Shown in pieces: positions 26,210 through 34,026 of a stretch of DNA of 58,644 bases. A program made the position numbers and the translations under genes. The stretch covers positions 1 through 58,644 of the forward strand of contig CAZUZD010000007.1 of NCBI GenBank assembly GCA_964624465.1, given 5' to 3'. The notes under the pieces are model-generated. The model had not been told where the DNA came from. It did not search any database and saw only the letters and a program-made list of their open reading frames with translations. Every line of letters begins with the position of its first letter. The stretch's first letter is position 1. Origin of the DNA: CAZUZD01 sp964624465 (lineage in GTDB: Bacteria; Planctomycetota; Planctomycetia; Isosphaerales; Isosphaeraceae).

Positions 26210-26686
26210 ATGACCAGCGCCATCGATGTGACGTGCGGCGGGTGTGGCAAGACGATGAGGGCGCCCGCCGACGCAGCCGGGCGCAAAGCCAGGTGTCGGT
26301 CGTGCGGCGCGGCCGTCCAGGTGCCGACGCCACAACCTGAGCCGAATCCGGCCCCGGTCGTCGCCCCGCCCACGATGCCCCCCTCGGCCCCCGAAGAGTT
26401 TGCAGTGGCCGCCCAATCGCCTATTCCGCAACCGGCGGCTGAGCCTGCTCCCTGGTTCTACAAGGTCGCCGAGGTGAGCGGGTCGAGCATTGCCGTGTTC
26501 AGCGGTCTGGTGATGCTGTTCTCGGCAATGCTCGGGATCGCTGGGCAGGCTGACCCTACCCCAAAACCCTTGCCGGTGAATCCCTGGTGGGTTTTCACGG
26601 CAGGCGTCGGCACGTTCGTCGGCTCGGCTTTGATGCTAGTCATCGTCGACATCGGCCAGAGCTTGCGGTTGGGGCGTCGGAGGTGA
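26210..26686 (+). CDS. zinc-ribbon membrane protein
   Basis: 158 residues, GGAGG before the ATG. An N-terminal zinc ribbon (CGGCGKTMRAPADAAGRKA, then CRSCG), a Pro-rich linker, and two membrane helices (SIAVFSGLVMLFSAMLGIA; WWVFTAGVGTFVGSALMLVIV). This zinc-ribbon, linker and TM layout is common in planctomycetes. Function unknown. It converges with the next leftward gene. Confidence 0.65.
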   Translation: MTSAIDVTCGGCGKTMRAPADAAGRKARCRSCGAAVQVPTPQPEPNPAPVVAPPTMPPSAPEEFAVAAQSPIPQPAAEPAPWFYKVAEVSGSSIAVFSGLVMLFSAMLGIAGQADPTPKPLPVNPWWVFTAGVGTFVGSALMLVIVDIGQSLRLGRRR

Positions 26687-26753
26687 TCCCTCTTGATACA
26701 GTGGCGATCGCGATCGTTCCCTGGACCAGCCAGGGGCCTTGAGGCAGGGTAGA

Positions 26754-27596
26754 TCAGGCGGAGCCGTCGAGGGCTGCCGGGGCGGGGCTGGCGCCGATCA
26801 TCGTCGGGCCGGTGACCAGGATGTTCGTCGAGGTCAGCGGCGCCCTGGATTCCAAGCGCCTGACCCGGGCAATCGTCTCGATCAGGTCGGCAAGCTGCCG
26901 CCGCTCCTGAGCGATGCGCTTCTGATCCAGCGCCATCCGCTGCACCGTGCGGCCGCCCTTCGGCTCGGCGATGACGTCGAACGTCTCCAGGCTCCGCAGC
27001 CGCATCCAGGTCAGGCCGGCCGACTCGGCCAGCGCCAGCACGGCCCCGCTCGGGCTTGAGCCTGCCAGCCGCATGACGAAGGCGTCGAGGTCGTCGAGGA
27101 CGCGCCACTTTTGCTCTGGCGGCCAGTGGGCAACCAAGTTACGAGCAACGCCGACATTCGGCCCGAGGCCCTGGGAATGCGACACGGGCAAGCTGGCGGC
27201 ATCGGGGTGGCCACGCTTCAGCGGGGCGGGCGGGGGCGCCGGGGCCTCGGTGGGGGCGGACGGATCGGTGGCGGTCGCGGTGGTCATCTTCAGTCTCCAA
27301 CGGCGTCGGGGGTCGCGGTGGAACCCGAGGGCGGTCAGGTGGTCCTGAGCAAGCTGGCGGGCGGCCAGCACCACGGCCCGGACCTGCGCCCGCTCGGCAT
27401 CGTCGGTGACCTGCCAGGCGGCCAGGGCCTGGCGTTCGGCCTCTTGCCGGGCTTGCCGATGCTGACGGGTGTCTTCGTCGAGCTCATCGGCCAGGATCGC
27501 CAGCAGGCCGCTGGCGACGTACTTCGACACGACCCGGTGACCGACCCGGCGGTTCTCGTAGTAGTAGACGCAGTCACCACGGGCTTTGAGGGGCAT
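26754..27596 (-). CDS. island protein with planctomycete YYY-RRVG-type N-terminal domain
   Basis: 280 residues. The N-terminus (CVYYYENRRVGHRVVSKYV, then LLAILADELD) belongs to a hypothetical family frequent in planctomycete genomes, often on mobile regions. A coiled helix (RQHRQARQEAERQALAAWQ) follows, then a Pro/Ala linker (about 105-130) and a helical C-terminal half with QRMALDQKRIAQERRQLADL. Its promoter-proximal DNA carries an inverted copy of the 12-bp element found near both att sites. Function unknown. It is the last gene of the rep-side leftward operon. Confidence 0.55.
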   Translation of the reverse strand: MPLKARGDCVYYYENRRVGHRVVSKYVASGLLAILADELDEDTRQHRQARQEAERQALAAWQVTDDAERAQVRAVVLAARQLAQDHLTALGFHRDPRRRWRLKMTTATATDPSAPTEAPAPPPAPLKRGHPDAASLPVSHSQGLGPNVGVARNLVAHWPPEQKWRVLDDLDAFVMRLAGSSPSGAVLALAESAGLTWMRLRSLETFDVIAEPKGGRTVQRMALDQKRIAQERRQLADLIETIARVRRLESRAPLTSTNILVTGPTMIGASPAPAALDGSA

Positions 27597-27722
27597 CGGT
27601 TCCGCTGCTCCTGCCCTACAGGTGCCAGGGGTGCCACACAGTGCGACCGGTATTTTTGGTACGAAGTGGCGAAAAACTCCTCCCGCATCCCTTTTGTCCG
27701 AAAGTGCGCGAAAACCCTGGCG

Positions 27723-27953
27723 TCAGGGCGATTCGTCGACCAGGGTGGCGATCCGGTCGCGGATCTGGGCCGGGATGCCCCGGATCTCGCTGAACACGAC
27801 CGAGCGGCTGACGCGGTAGAACCGGGCGATCTTGAGGACGGGCACCCCGGCGGCCTTCTTGTGGGCCATCTCGAGCGCCCGGGTTTTCCGCCAGTCGAGG
27901 TCGGCAGCGTCGGGCTCTCCGGGCGCGGCGACGGGTCGCAGTGGCTTGCGCAT
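27723..27953 (-). CDS. small helix-turn-helix protein
   Basis: 76 residues. Helices ALEMAHKKAAGVPVLKIARF and YRVSRSVVFSEIRG form a helix-turn-helix like those of resolvases or sigma-like regions (KIARFYRVSRSVVFSEI). The ATG at 27953 lies two bases after the stop of the upstream gene, indicating translational coupling. A DNA-binding accessory factor is likely; the target is unknown. Confidence 0.55.
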   Translation of the reverse strand: MRKPLRPVAAPGEPDAADLDWRKTRALEMAHKKAAGVPVLKIARFYRVSRSVVFSEIRGIPAQIRDRIATLVDESP

Positions 27954-27955
27954 GG

Positions 27956-28453
27956 TCAGACGGCCCCCACGGGCTGGTAGTCGCTCCACAACGCCTTGCG
28001 GCCGCGCTTCAGCGGCGTGCCGCCGGTGCCACCCGCGAGCCGGGCCCGCCTGCTGGCGGCCTTGGCGGACTCTTGCATCGGGTGCGGCGTCGGATCAGTG
28101 GCGGTGGCGTGGCAGCACGCGCAGATCGCCAGCCGGGGCAGAGCGCGGCCCAGGCAGACCGGGCATCGCGCCGGGGGCTTGTACCTGATGACGTCGATGC
28201 TCCAGATCCGGCTGACGCCGACCAGTCGAAACGGCGGGGCGAGCTGGGGCAGGCTGGCGCCGGTGTATGTCTCCTCGGCGATCAGGGCGGCGTCGGCGGG
28301 GACGGCGCGGGGGTCCGCGACCAGCGCGAAGAACCCCGCCGCGCCCTCGGTCTCGATCTGCGACTCCTGGCAGGCTCGCGAGCACACGCGGTCGGTGGCG
28401 GCGTCGCGGGTCTGGGCGGCCACCAGGTCGTCAAGCTGCTGCTTGCGGGTCAT
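27956..28453 (-). CDS. island protein with a cysteine-rich (zinc-finger-like) centre
   Basis: 165 residues from ATG 28453 (MTRKQQLDDLVAAQTRDAAT). CPVCLGRALPRLAICACCH is a probable zinc knuckle (CxxC...CxCC). The region before it (RLVGVSRIWSIDVIRYKPPA) is beta-rich; the tail is basic (RRARLAGGTGGTPLKRGRK). It starts 16 bp after the rep-like gene and is coupled to the small HTH gene. It could be a primase- or replication-associated zinc protein. No family was recognised. Confidence 0.5.
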   Translation of the reverse strand: MTRKQQLDDLVAAQTRDAATDRVCSRACQESQIETEGAAGFFALVADPRAVPADAALIAEETYTGASLPQLAPPFRLVGVSRIWSIDVIRYKPPARCPVCLGRALPRLAICACCHATATDPTPHPMQESAKAASRRARLAGGTGGTPLKRGRKALWSDYQPVGAV

Positions 28454-28469
28454 CGGCCGGGCCTCCGGG

Positions 28470-30155
28470 TCACGAGATGCCGAGCGCGGCCCCGAGCTGG
28501 CCGGCGGGGTCGAAGTTGCCAGGACCTGATGCACGAGCCCGCTTGAACCCGCTGACGAACACGGCCCCGGGCCGCCGGACGTCAGGGGCCTGGGACCGGC
28601 CAAACATGCGTGACAGCTGGCCGGGCGGCCAGTCGCCGGCGGCCACCTCGTCGACGATGCGGCTGTAGACGGTGTTGCTGGGGCGCAAGTCGGTGGGCCC
28701 GAACTTCTCGACCAGCAGCCGCGCGGCTTGTGCCCTGGCGCCGGCGTCGCAGCCTGGCCCCACGGCCTCCAGGATGCGCTGGGCGTCTGGATCGTGCTCT
28801 CGGGGCGTCTGGGCCTCTGGAATCGCTCTCGCGGCCTCTGGGGTGCCTTGCCGGGGGCGCTGAGCCTCCAGGGCGGCCCGGAAGTGCCGGGCCAACGGCG
28901 ACCCGCTCACCTCGGCCTCGAGGGTCTGTGCTTCCAGCCGGGCGAACGCCTCCGGGTCGAGGACGGCGACCCGTGCCTGGCTCGGGGGCGGCTTCAGCGT
29001 GTCCCGTCGTTGGGTCGGCGGAGCCGATACCGCCACCTCACGGGTGCCCGCCGTGGTGACGGTTGCGGTCGCGGGTGCGGCCGGTTCAGGAGCAGTCGGT
29101 GGCTCGGGCGCAGGGGTGGGCGGCGGGGCCGGGGCCGGAGCGGGCGGGGCTGGCTCGGGCGCTGGGTCGTCGGCGATGTCGTTCAGGGTCGTGCTAGCGG
29201 TTAGCTGCTTACGGAGTTCGCGCCGGCGGGCTTCTGACTCCAGGTCGTCGCCTAGCGGGTAGTCCTCCATCTGCGAGAGCGTTTGCTTGAACCGCTCACG
29301 ACGACTCTCTGACACCGTCATGAATCGCGAGGGTCCGGCCTGGCCATCGGCCAGAGGCGCTGCCGTGCCGGCGAGCCAGGGGGCTGGGTAGATCGGTCGT
29401 GTACCCCAGTTGCGGACAGTCCCGTCGACGTAGCGGCTGCTACGCGGATGGCTGGCGGTCGCCACCGTTTCCCACAACGCGCTCCAGGCTATTTGTGGCG
29501 GGCAGCCGGTCTCAAGCTTGCGACGTACCCACTCGGTCCACGCGACGCCGTCGGTGCTCGCGCCAAGCTTGCCGGCCCACGCCAGTAGCTGGCGGGTCTG
29601 CTCTTGGTCCTGGTGATTGTGAACCGAAACATCACCATCACCCCCACCCGCCCGCCCTTCTTGTGGGGTGGTGTATTCTGGTCTTCTATTCAGGTCGTCT
29701 AATACGGGGAATCTAATCTGGGTGTCTGATGTGTCACCCGTAGCTACGTCGAATGTGACGCTCCTGGGAGTCAGATGCGACACGGGTTGGGTGCCAGATG
29801 TGACACCCACGGGTGTCAGATGCGACAGAGGGCGGCAGTCGGTTCCGGGCTGCTCCTGAGGCTGTTCCGGTGCCCCGGTCAGCTGCAACTTGCGGCCGAT
29901 CTTGCGGCCCGGATTTGGCACGGACGCCAGCAAGCCACGGCGCCGGAGCTTGGCAAGGACGCGCTGGGTTTGGCGTTCGCCCTTTCTGATGCCCTTGGCC
30001 AGCTGCCCGACGCTCTTGTAGATCGTGGCCTCATCGGTGAAGCCGTGCAGGCGCAGGAGACTCCAGAGCCGGAACTCGTCGTCGTCCAGGTCGCTGCCGA
30101 GGTCGGCCTCGGTCACCTTCACGAACCGCTGCCGGCCGGTCGTGGCGCCGCTCAT
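28470..30155 (-). CDS. replication-initiator-like protein with N-terminal winged helix
   Basis: 561 residues. The N-terminal 95 residues form a winged helix typical of phage or plasmid initiators and replisome organisers (EFRLWSLLRLHGFTDEATI, SVGQLAKGIRKGERQTQRVL, AKLRRRGLLASVPNPG). Residues about 105-145 are repetitive (SHLTP, VTSGTQ, SDTQ) because the DNA there is a set of iterons. A middle domain, a long Pro/Ala linker (about 315-360) and a helical C-terminus follow (ILEAVGPGC, TVYSRIVDEVAAGDWPPGQ). The ATG overlaps the stop of the right-end integrase tail as ATGA. It is the first rep-side gene. Confidence 0.65.
   Translation of the reverse strand: MSGATTGRQRFVKVTEADLGSDLDDDEFRLWSLLRLHGFTDEATIYKSVGQLAKGIRKGERQTQRVLAKLRRRGLLASVPNPGRKIGRKLQLTGAPEQPQEQPGTDCRPLSHLTPVGVTSGTQPVSHLTPRSVTFDVATGDTSDTQIRFPVLDDLNRRPEYTTPQEGRAGGGDGDVSVHNHQDQEQTRQLLAWAGKLGASTDGVAWTEWVRRKLETGCPPQIAWSALWETVATASHPRSSRYVDGTVRNWGTRPIYPAPWLAGTAAPLADGQAGPSRFMTVSESRRERFKQTLSQMEDYPLGDDLESEARRRELRKQLTASTTLNDIADDPAPEPAPPAPAPAPPPTPAPEPPTAPEPAAPATATVTTAGTREVAVSAPPTQRRDTLKPPPSQARVAVLDPEAFARLEAQTLEAEVSGSPLARHFRAALEAQRPRQGTPEAARAIPEAQTPREHDPDAQRILEAVGPGCDAGARAQAARLLVEKFGPTDLRPSNTVYSRIVDEVAAGDWPPGQLSRMFGRSQAPDVRRPGAVFVSGFKRARASGPGNFDPAGQLGAALGIS
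29721..29830. repeat. five iterons with adjacent AT-rich tract, putative origin of replication
   Basis: Near-repeats of the type GGTGTCAGATGTGACAC start at 29721, 29745 (degenerate), 29767, 29790 and 29812, a period of 22-24 bp. Each is an imperfect inverted repeat with arms GTGTCA and TGACAC. The tract 29670-29720 on one side is relatively AT-rich (gtattctggtcttctattc, tctaatacgg), like an unwinding element. Iterons inside an initiator gene recall the lambda O gene. Confidence 0.65.
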
Positions 30156-30372
30156 CGGCCACCTCCGGCCTGGCTGGGCTTGCGGGGGCTCTGGCTCTCG
30201 ACCAGAGCAGTGACGGCGGCCCGGATCGGCTCGGGCAGGTCGGCCCAGGCGGCCACGACGGCGGCCAGGTCAGGGGGCAGTTCGCCACGCCTGTAGGGCA
30301 GGAGAAGGGAAAAGCCTCCGCTGATGGGTGTCTTACCCTTGGTGCGGATTAAGGTTACGGCTTGAGGGGCGT
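30152..30372 (-). other. alternative integrase C-terminal tail, joined to int only in the excised circle
   Basis: An open frame continuous with the attR core encodes TDAPQAVTLIRTKGKTPISG, then FSLLLPYRRGELPPDLAAVV and a helical end (LPEPIRAAVTALVESQSPRK). When attL and attR recombine, this frame matches the integrase frame exactly (a shift of 8,234 bp with the appropriate codon phase). Its stop overlaps the ATG of the replication gene. In the integrated state it has no start of its own except within the tRNA fragment. Confidence 0.7.
30293..30314. repeat. right copy of the 22-bp direct repeat near attR
   Basis: gtagggcaggag followed by aagggaaaag; it differs from the copy at 22374-22395 at one base. 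In the predicted circle the two copies lie 315 bp (105 codons) apart in the same reading frame and bracket the att core. Confidence 0.6.
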
Positions 30373-30441
30373 CGGTCTTCAAAACCGTTGAGCGGCCTGG
30401 CGACAGGTCGCTGGTGGGTTCGATTCCCATCCGCTCCCGCT
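30373..30441. repeat. attR core, truncated tRNA-Sec fragment
   Basis: Exact copy of 22139-22207. It has the anticodon arm, variable arm, T arm and 3' acceptor strand, but the sequence to its left lacks a matching 5' acceptor and D-arm. It is a pseudo-tRNA marking the right end of the island. Confidence 0.92.
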
Positions 30442-30860
30442 CGCCTCACGAAGGGGCCCGGCCCGGTGAGTCGGCCTCGGCTCGACCTGGGGTGGCCCGC
30501 GTCGCTGGATCGCACGGCGCCCCGTGGGGGGCAATGCGCCTGCGGCAACTCGCGTGGCAGCGAGCCCGTCGGTACGGATCACGCCATCGGTGCTCCTCGC
30601 ACGGAAGGCTGGTCTGCTGGCGGCGCCGGCTCCGCCCGGATGGGTGATGTTGCGTGAAAGCAGCGCGGTTGCCCGGCCGCGACTCGGCTCAGTCCGGGTC
30701 ACTTTCTCCCGGTTATCCTGGTCACGACCACCGCGATCCAGCGGAGCCGGTCGCAGTCACGGTCGAGGGGAGAGGTTCTGACTGGACCGACATGCCATGT
30801 TTGTTATGATCAGTTTTCTGAGGAATCTGTCGGGTGATTGGCGCTGGAGGTGCGGGAGCG
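30442..30860. other. gene-free chromosomal flank right of attR
   Basis: No supported gene. A -10-like TATGAT at 30805-30810 could serve the lipoprotein gene that follows; no good -35 was seen. The rest is ordinary GC-rich sequence that presumably lay downstream of tRNA-Sec before integration. A promoter for the leftward rep-side genes would also have to lie here or in attR if they are transcribed while integrated; none stands out. Confidence 0.45.
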
Positions 30861-31061
30861 TTGGATAAAATTCGGCTGTCTCTTGGTATTGGGCTGGTCC
30901 TGCTCATCGCCTGCGGGTGCGAATCGCGGGATGAGCTGGCCCGGAGGAATGAGCTGCAGGTCCTGAAGAAGGATCTGGAATTGCTGGACGCCTACGAGGC
31001 GGAATCGCATCGGGCTGGACCGGAAGCTCCAGCGCGACCGGAGGTGACAACCCGCCCGTGA
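30861..31061 (+). CDS. very small predicted lipoprotein
   Basis: 66 residues from a TTG with a purine-rich GGAGGTGCGGGAG just upstream; a GTG at 30834 would add nine Gly/Ala-rich residues. The N-terminus KIRLSLGIGLVLLIACGC is a lipoprotein signal with a lipobox around ACGC. A charged helix follows (ARRNELQVLKKDLELLDAYE). Function unknown. A GC-rich hairpin (31051-31075) overlaps the stop codon. Confidence 0.5.
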   Translation: MDKIRLSLGIGLVLLIACGCESRDELARRNELQVLKKDLELLDAYEAESHRAGPEAPARPEVTTRP

Positions 31062-31110
31062 GCCTCCCGGGCGGGGAGGGAGATCGGCCGTGGCCATGCC
31101 ACCGCGTCGG

Positions 31111-31395
31111 TCAGCGGAACCCGAAGGTCGGGAACTCGTGGCTGCCGGTGTCAAACGCCGCGCGTTCGACGCGGTCCGCCGGTTGACCCGGCTCTGCGTC
31201 CTGGGGAAGCGGCCTGCGAGGGGAGTGGATCCGGTCCAGGATCCGCTCCACGCGATCGCTGAATAGCTCTTGCCAGAGGACCGTGGTCAGGATGCGGGCG
31301 ACGAACGGCACGCAGGTCCACAGGGCCAGCACCTGCTGGGGGCGGGTCATCCCGGTCGGCAGCGACGGCGATTGCAGGCGGCGATCGTGGGGCAT
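31111..31395 (-). CDS. small hypothetical protein with one hydrophobic segment
   Basis: 94 residues from ATG 31395 (MPHDRRLQSPSLP). One hydrophobic stretch (VLALWTCVPFVARILTTVLW) could be a membrane helix. A basic, Pro-rich C-terminus follows (ILDRIHSPRRPLPQDAEPG). No family was recognised and the ribosome-binding site is weak. It converges with the small lipoprotein gene. Confidence 0.4.
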   Translation of the reverse strand: MPHDRRLQSPSLPTGMTRPQQVLALWTCVPFVARILTTVLWQELFSDRVERILDRIHSPRRPLPQDAEPGQPADRVERAAFDTGSHEFPTFGFR

Positions 31396-31824
31396 CGTGT
31401 CCGTTCCCGAGTCGGCCAGATCCCAGGCTCCACCCTGAGCAGACATCCGATTGTAGCACGCAAGAGCCGGGTCATGTGCCCGCCACCACCCCGGATTTTC
31501 TCGGGCCGAACGCCGTGGCGGATGCACCGATCTCTGACATCCGCCCCGTCGGGCCGGTCCGGCTGACGGTCGCCAGTTCCGAGTGCGTGCAACTGTCTAG
31601 GGCTCTGGCAGCCCGCGGTCCGGTCAGGCCGGTGCCGATCGGGGTCCTGGTCGGCGGTTCCGGCGACCGCGGTCGAGTCGTCGGACCTGGATGCTGGGGT
31701 GGTCCAACGGCGGCATGGGTCTGCTGTGCGACAATCTCCCGGGCACCCGTGAATGCCAGCGTTCGCCAATCGCCCGGGGAGGCCCCGGGGCGCTGAGGGC
31801 TCACGCCTGCAACGAGGGGGACTC
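31396..31824. other. gene-free intergenic region
   Basis: Frames crossing this stretch lack ribosome-binding sites and show no consistent codon bias. It probably carries the promoter of the glycosidase-like gene, but no clear -35/-10 pair was found. Confidence 0.4.
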
Positions 31825-34017
31825 ATGATCCGGTTCAGCCTGATGCTGGCCTCACTGCTGGTTGGTCGGGTCGACGACTCCGCCCCGCCCTTCGAGCCGG
31901 TGGCCCTCCCGGAATGGGCGCGCTCGGTGACCCGGATGGTCTATCTCACCCCGGGCGAGCTGCCGGTGGCCGAGCGGGTCGGGGCCCAGGTCATCCAGAC
32001 CAACATCGTCTGGCCCTACTACCCGCTGCGACGCGACGGCGGCGGACTGAACGATCCCGACTCGAAGGCTCTCCGCGAGTTCGTGACCGCGGCGCATGCG
32101 AAGGGCATCCGCGTGGTGCTCGGGTTGCCGCCGTTCCCGTCGGTCGAGACGGTCGGCGCCCACCCCGACTGGCGGGTTCACCCGGACGACAACGGCTCGA
32201 TCCTCAGCCGCGAGCCGAAGGCCGACGACCTCGGCACCCGGATCGGCTGCAATCAGGGCCCCTGGGGCGACTACTTCCTCGACCTGCTGGTCGAACTGCT
32301 CGTGGATTTCGACCTCGACGGCTACTCGTTCGACGGCAACTATCACCCGCCGCTGTGCTTCTGTCCAGCCTGCAAGACCGCCTACCGTCGGGACGCCGGC
32401 GCCGAACTGCCCGCCCGGGTCGACCTGAATGATGTCGCCTACCGCTCGTATCTCGTCTGGCGCGGCCAGCGGCTCGAGGACCACTACCGCATCATGCAGC
32501 GACGGCTCAAGGCGGCGAAGCCGGACGCCGTGGTCATGTCCTGGACCACGAATGCCGGACGATACGGCCACCTGCTGACCTCGCCCCGCGTCATGTCGAC
32601 CCGAATGAACCTGCTCTTCGACCTGCCGATGCAGGAGTGGTGGCTCGACGAGACGAACCAGGGGGCGAGCGTCGCCCCGGCCTTCGGCGCGGCCTACCTG
32701 CGGGGGATCGTCGGCGGGCGCCCGAACGCCAGCGAGCCATACCTGATGTCGCGGGGCAACCCGTACGGATCCGACAGCTTCCCGGCGCACGAGCGTCGGC
32801 TGCGGGCCCTGCTCGCGATGACCCATGGCGGCATCGCCCCGCAGGCCATCTGGCTCCAGGACGGACAGGCCTCGATGCGGGCCGTCTTCGACGACGCCAA
32901 CGCCCGCGCCGGGTTCGTGAAGGACGCTCGCCCCCTGCCCTGGGCCGCCATGCTCGTCAGCGAGCAGACCCGGCAGTTCTACGCCCACGCCGACATCGCC
33001 GAACGCTTCCTGCCCCACGTCTTCGGCGGGTTCCGGGCGGCGCTCGAGGAGCACCTGCCGCTCGACCTGATCAACGACTGGGACCTGACGCCGGATCGGC
33101 TCGCTCGCTATCGGGTCCTGATCCTCCCGAACGCCGCGGCGCTCTCCGGAGCTCAGGTCGAGGCGATCCGCCAGTTCGTGCGCGGCGGTGGTGGGCTGGT
33201 GGCGACCGGCGAGACCTCGATCTGTGACGAGCTGGGCCGTCCCCGCCCCGAGTTCGCACTGGCCGACGTGTTCGGCGTCGGGTACCTCGGCCGGCCGGCC
33301 ACGAAGCCGGAACGACCGACCCTCGACGCCAACTTCACGATCGCCCTCGACGACCGCTACTGGCAGGAGCGCACCGGGGTGGCGCGGCTGAGCTGGATCG
33401 ACCACCCGACCTGGGACGACGCCACCCTGAAGGGTCTCGTGCCCGGCCGGGCAGCGATCTTCAAGGGTCCGCTGGTGGCCGTGACGGAGCCCGACGATCC
33501 GGCCGCTGTGCTCGCCCACTACCGGCCCGAGGGCGCCGATCGCGACTGGCCAGCAGTGGTCGCCCGCCGATTCGGGGCGGGTCGCGTCGTCTACCTGGCG
33601 ATCGGGATCGAAGCGGCGCTCTGGAGCTACGCGTACCCGTACCAGCGCCGGATGCTCGCCCGGGCCATCGAGTCGGTGGCGGCCGAGCCCCCGCCCTTCG
33701 ACGTCCAGGCCCCGCGCTGCGTGCACATGATGGCGTACCGGCAGCCGGGACCGCAGGGCGAGCGGACGCTGATCCATCTGTTCAATGACCTGAACACCAC
33801 GGCCGGACACGGGCTGCCCCGCGCCGAGGTCCCGCTCCGCGAGGAGTCCGTGCCGATCGGCGGGATCCTGGTGCGGTTGCGCGGTCCTGGGTTCGGCCCG
33901 ATCCACCTGGAGCCGGGTGGCCTGTCGCTCACCCCCGAGCGCGACGGGGACACGAGCGTTGTGACCCTGCCGCCGCTGGCGACCCATGCGATCCTGGTCA
34001 TCGAGCCCCGGCCGTGA
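31825..34017 (+). CDS. secreted glycoside-hydrolase-like protein (GHL6 / beta-galactosidase-like TIM barrel)
   Basis: 730 residues, ATG 31825 after GAGGGGG. A short signal-like N-terminus (MIRFSLMLASLLVG) is followed by a TIM-barrel module (about 20-380; VIQTNIVWPYYPLRRDGG, KGIRVVLGLPPFPSVE, FDLDGYSFDGNYHPP, CFCPACKTAYRRD) as in hypothetical glycosyl hydrolase GHL6 and GH42-like enzymes. Next is a GATase-like trimerisation domain (YRVLILPNAAALSGAQ, FVRGGGGLVATGETS) and a beta-rich C-terminus. D and E residues in the barrel (DLDGYSFDG) are candidate catalytic residues. The substrate is unknown and there is no sugar-utilisation cluster nearby. Confidence 0.7.
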   Translation: MIRFSLMLASLLVGRVDDSAPPFEPVALPEWARSVTRMVYLTPGELPVAERVGAQVIQTNIVWPYYPLRRDGGGLNDPDSKALREFVTAAHAKGIRVVLGLPPFPSVETVGAHPDWRVHPDDNGSILSREPKADDLGTRIGCNQGPWGDYFLDLLVELLVDFDLDGYSFDGNYHPPLCFCPACKTAYRRDAGAELPARVDLNDVAYRSYLVWRGQRLEDHYRIMQRRLKAAKPDAVVMSWTTNAGRYGHLLTSPRVMSTRMNLLFDLPMQEWWLDETNQGASVAPAFGAAYLRGIVGGRPNASEPYLMSRGNPYGSDSFPAHERRLRALLAMTHGGIAPQAIWLQDGQASMRAVFDDANARAGFVKDARPLPWAAMLVSEQTRQFYAHADIAERFLPHVFGGFRAALEEHLPLDLINDWDLTPDRLARYRVLILPNAAALSGAQVEAIRQFVRGGGGLVATGETSICDELGRPRPEFALADVFGVGYLGRPATKPERPTLDANFTIALDDRYWQERTGVARLSWIDHPTWDDATLKGLVPGRAAIFKGPLVAVTEPDDPAAVLAHYRPEGADRDWPAVVARRFGAGRVVYLAIGIEAALWSYAYPYQRRMLARAIESVAAEPPPFDVQAPRCVHMMAYRQPGPQGERTLIHLFNDLNTTAGHGLPRAEVPLREESVPIGGILVRLRGPGFGPIHLEPGGLSLTPERDGDTSVVTLPPLATHAILVIEPRP

Positions 34018-34026
34018 CCGCCCGGG

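Larger units (their letters stand above)
22139..30441. mobile_element. 8.3-kb integrative, possibly replicating element in tRNA-Sec
   Basis: Bounded by identical 69-bp tRNA-Sec fragments in direct orientation, with a complete tyrosine integrase beside attL. The content in order is: integrase, AlpA/Xis-like gene, four or five small leftward genes, a control region with an 18-bp palindrome, three rightward genes (ribbon-helix-helix, SLOG-like, zinc ribbon/TM), then leftward genes ending in a replication-initiator-like gene with internal iterons next to attR. There are no capsid, conjugation or transposase genes, so it resembles a phage-satellite-like or minimal integrative element. That classification is inference. 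Confidence 0.85.

Noticed and set aside
29721..29830. CRISPR-like array
   Set aside because: Units are contiguous 22-24-bp imperfect palindromes without unique spacers and lie inside a coding gene; iterons explain them better.
31051..31075. Terminator after the small lipoprotein gene
   Set aside because: An 8-bp GC hairpin exists but has no T-tract and overlaps the stop codon; too weak to list as a terminator.
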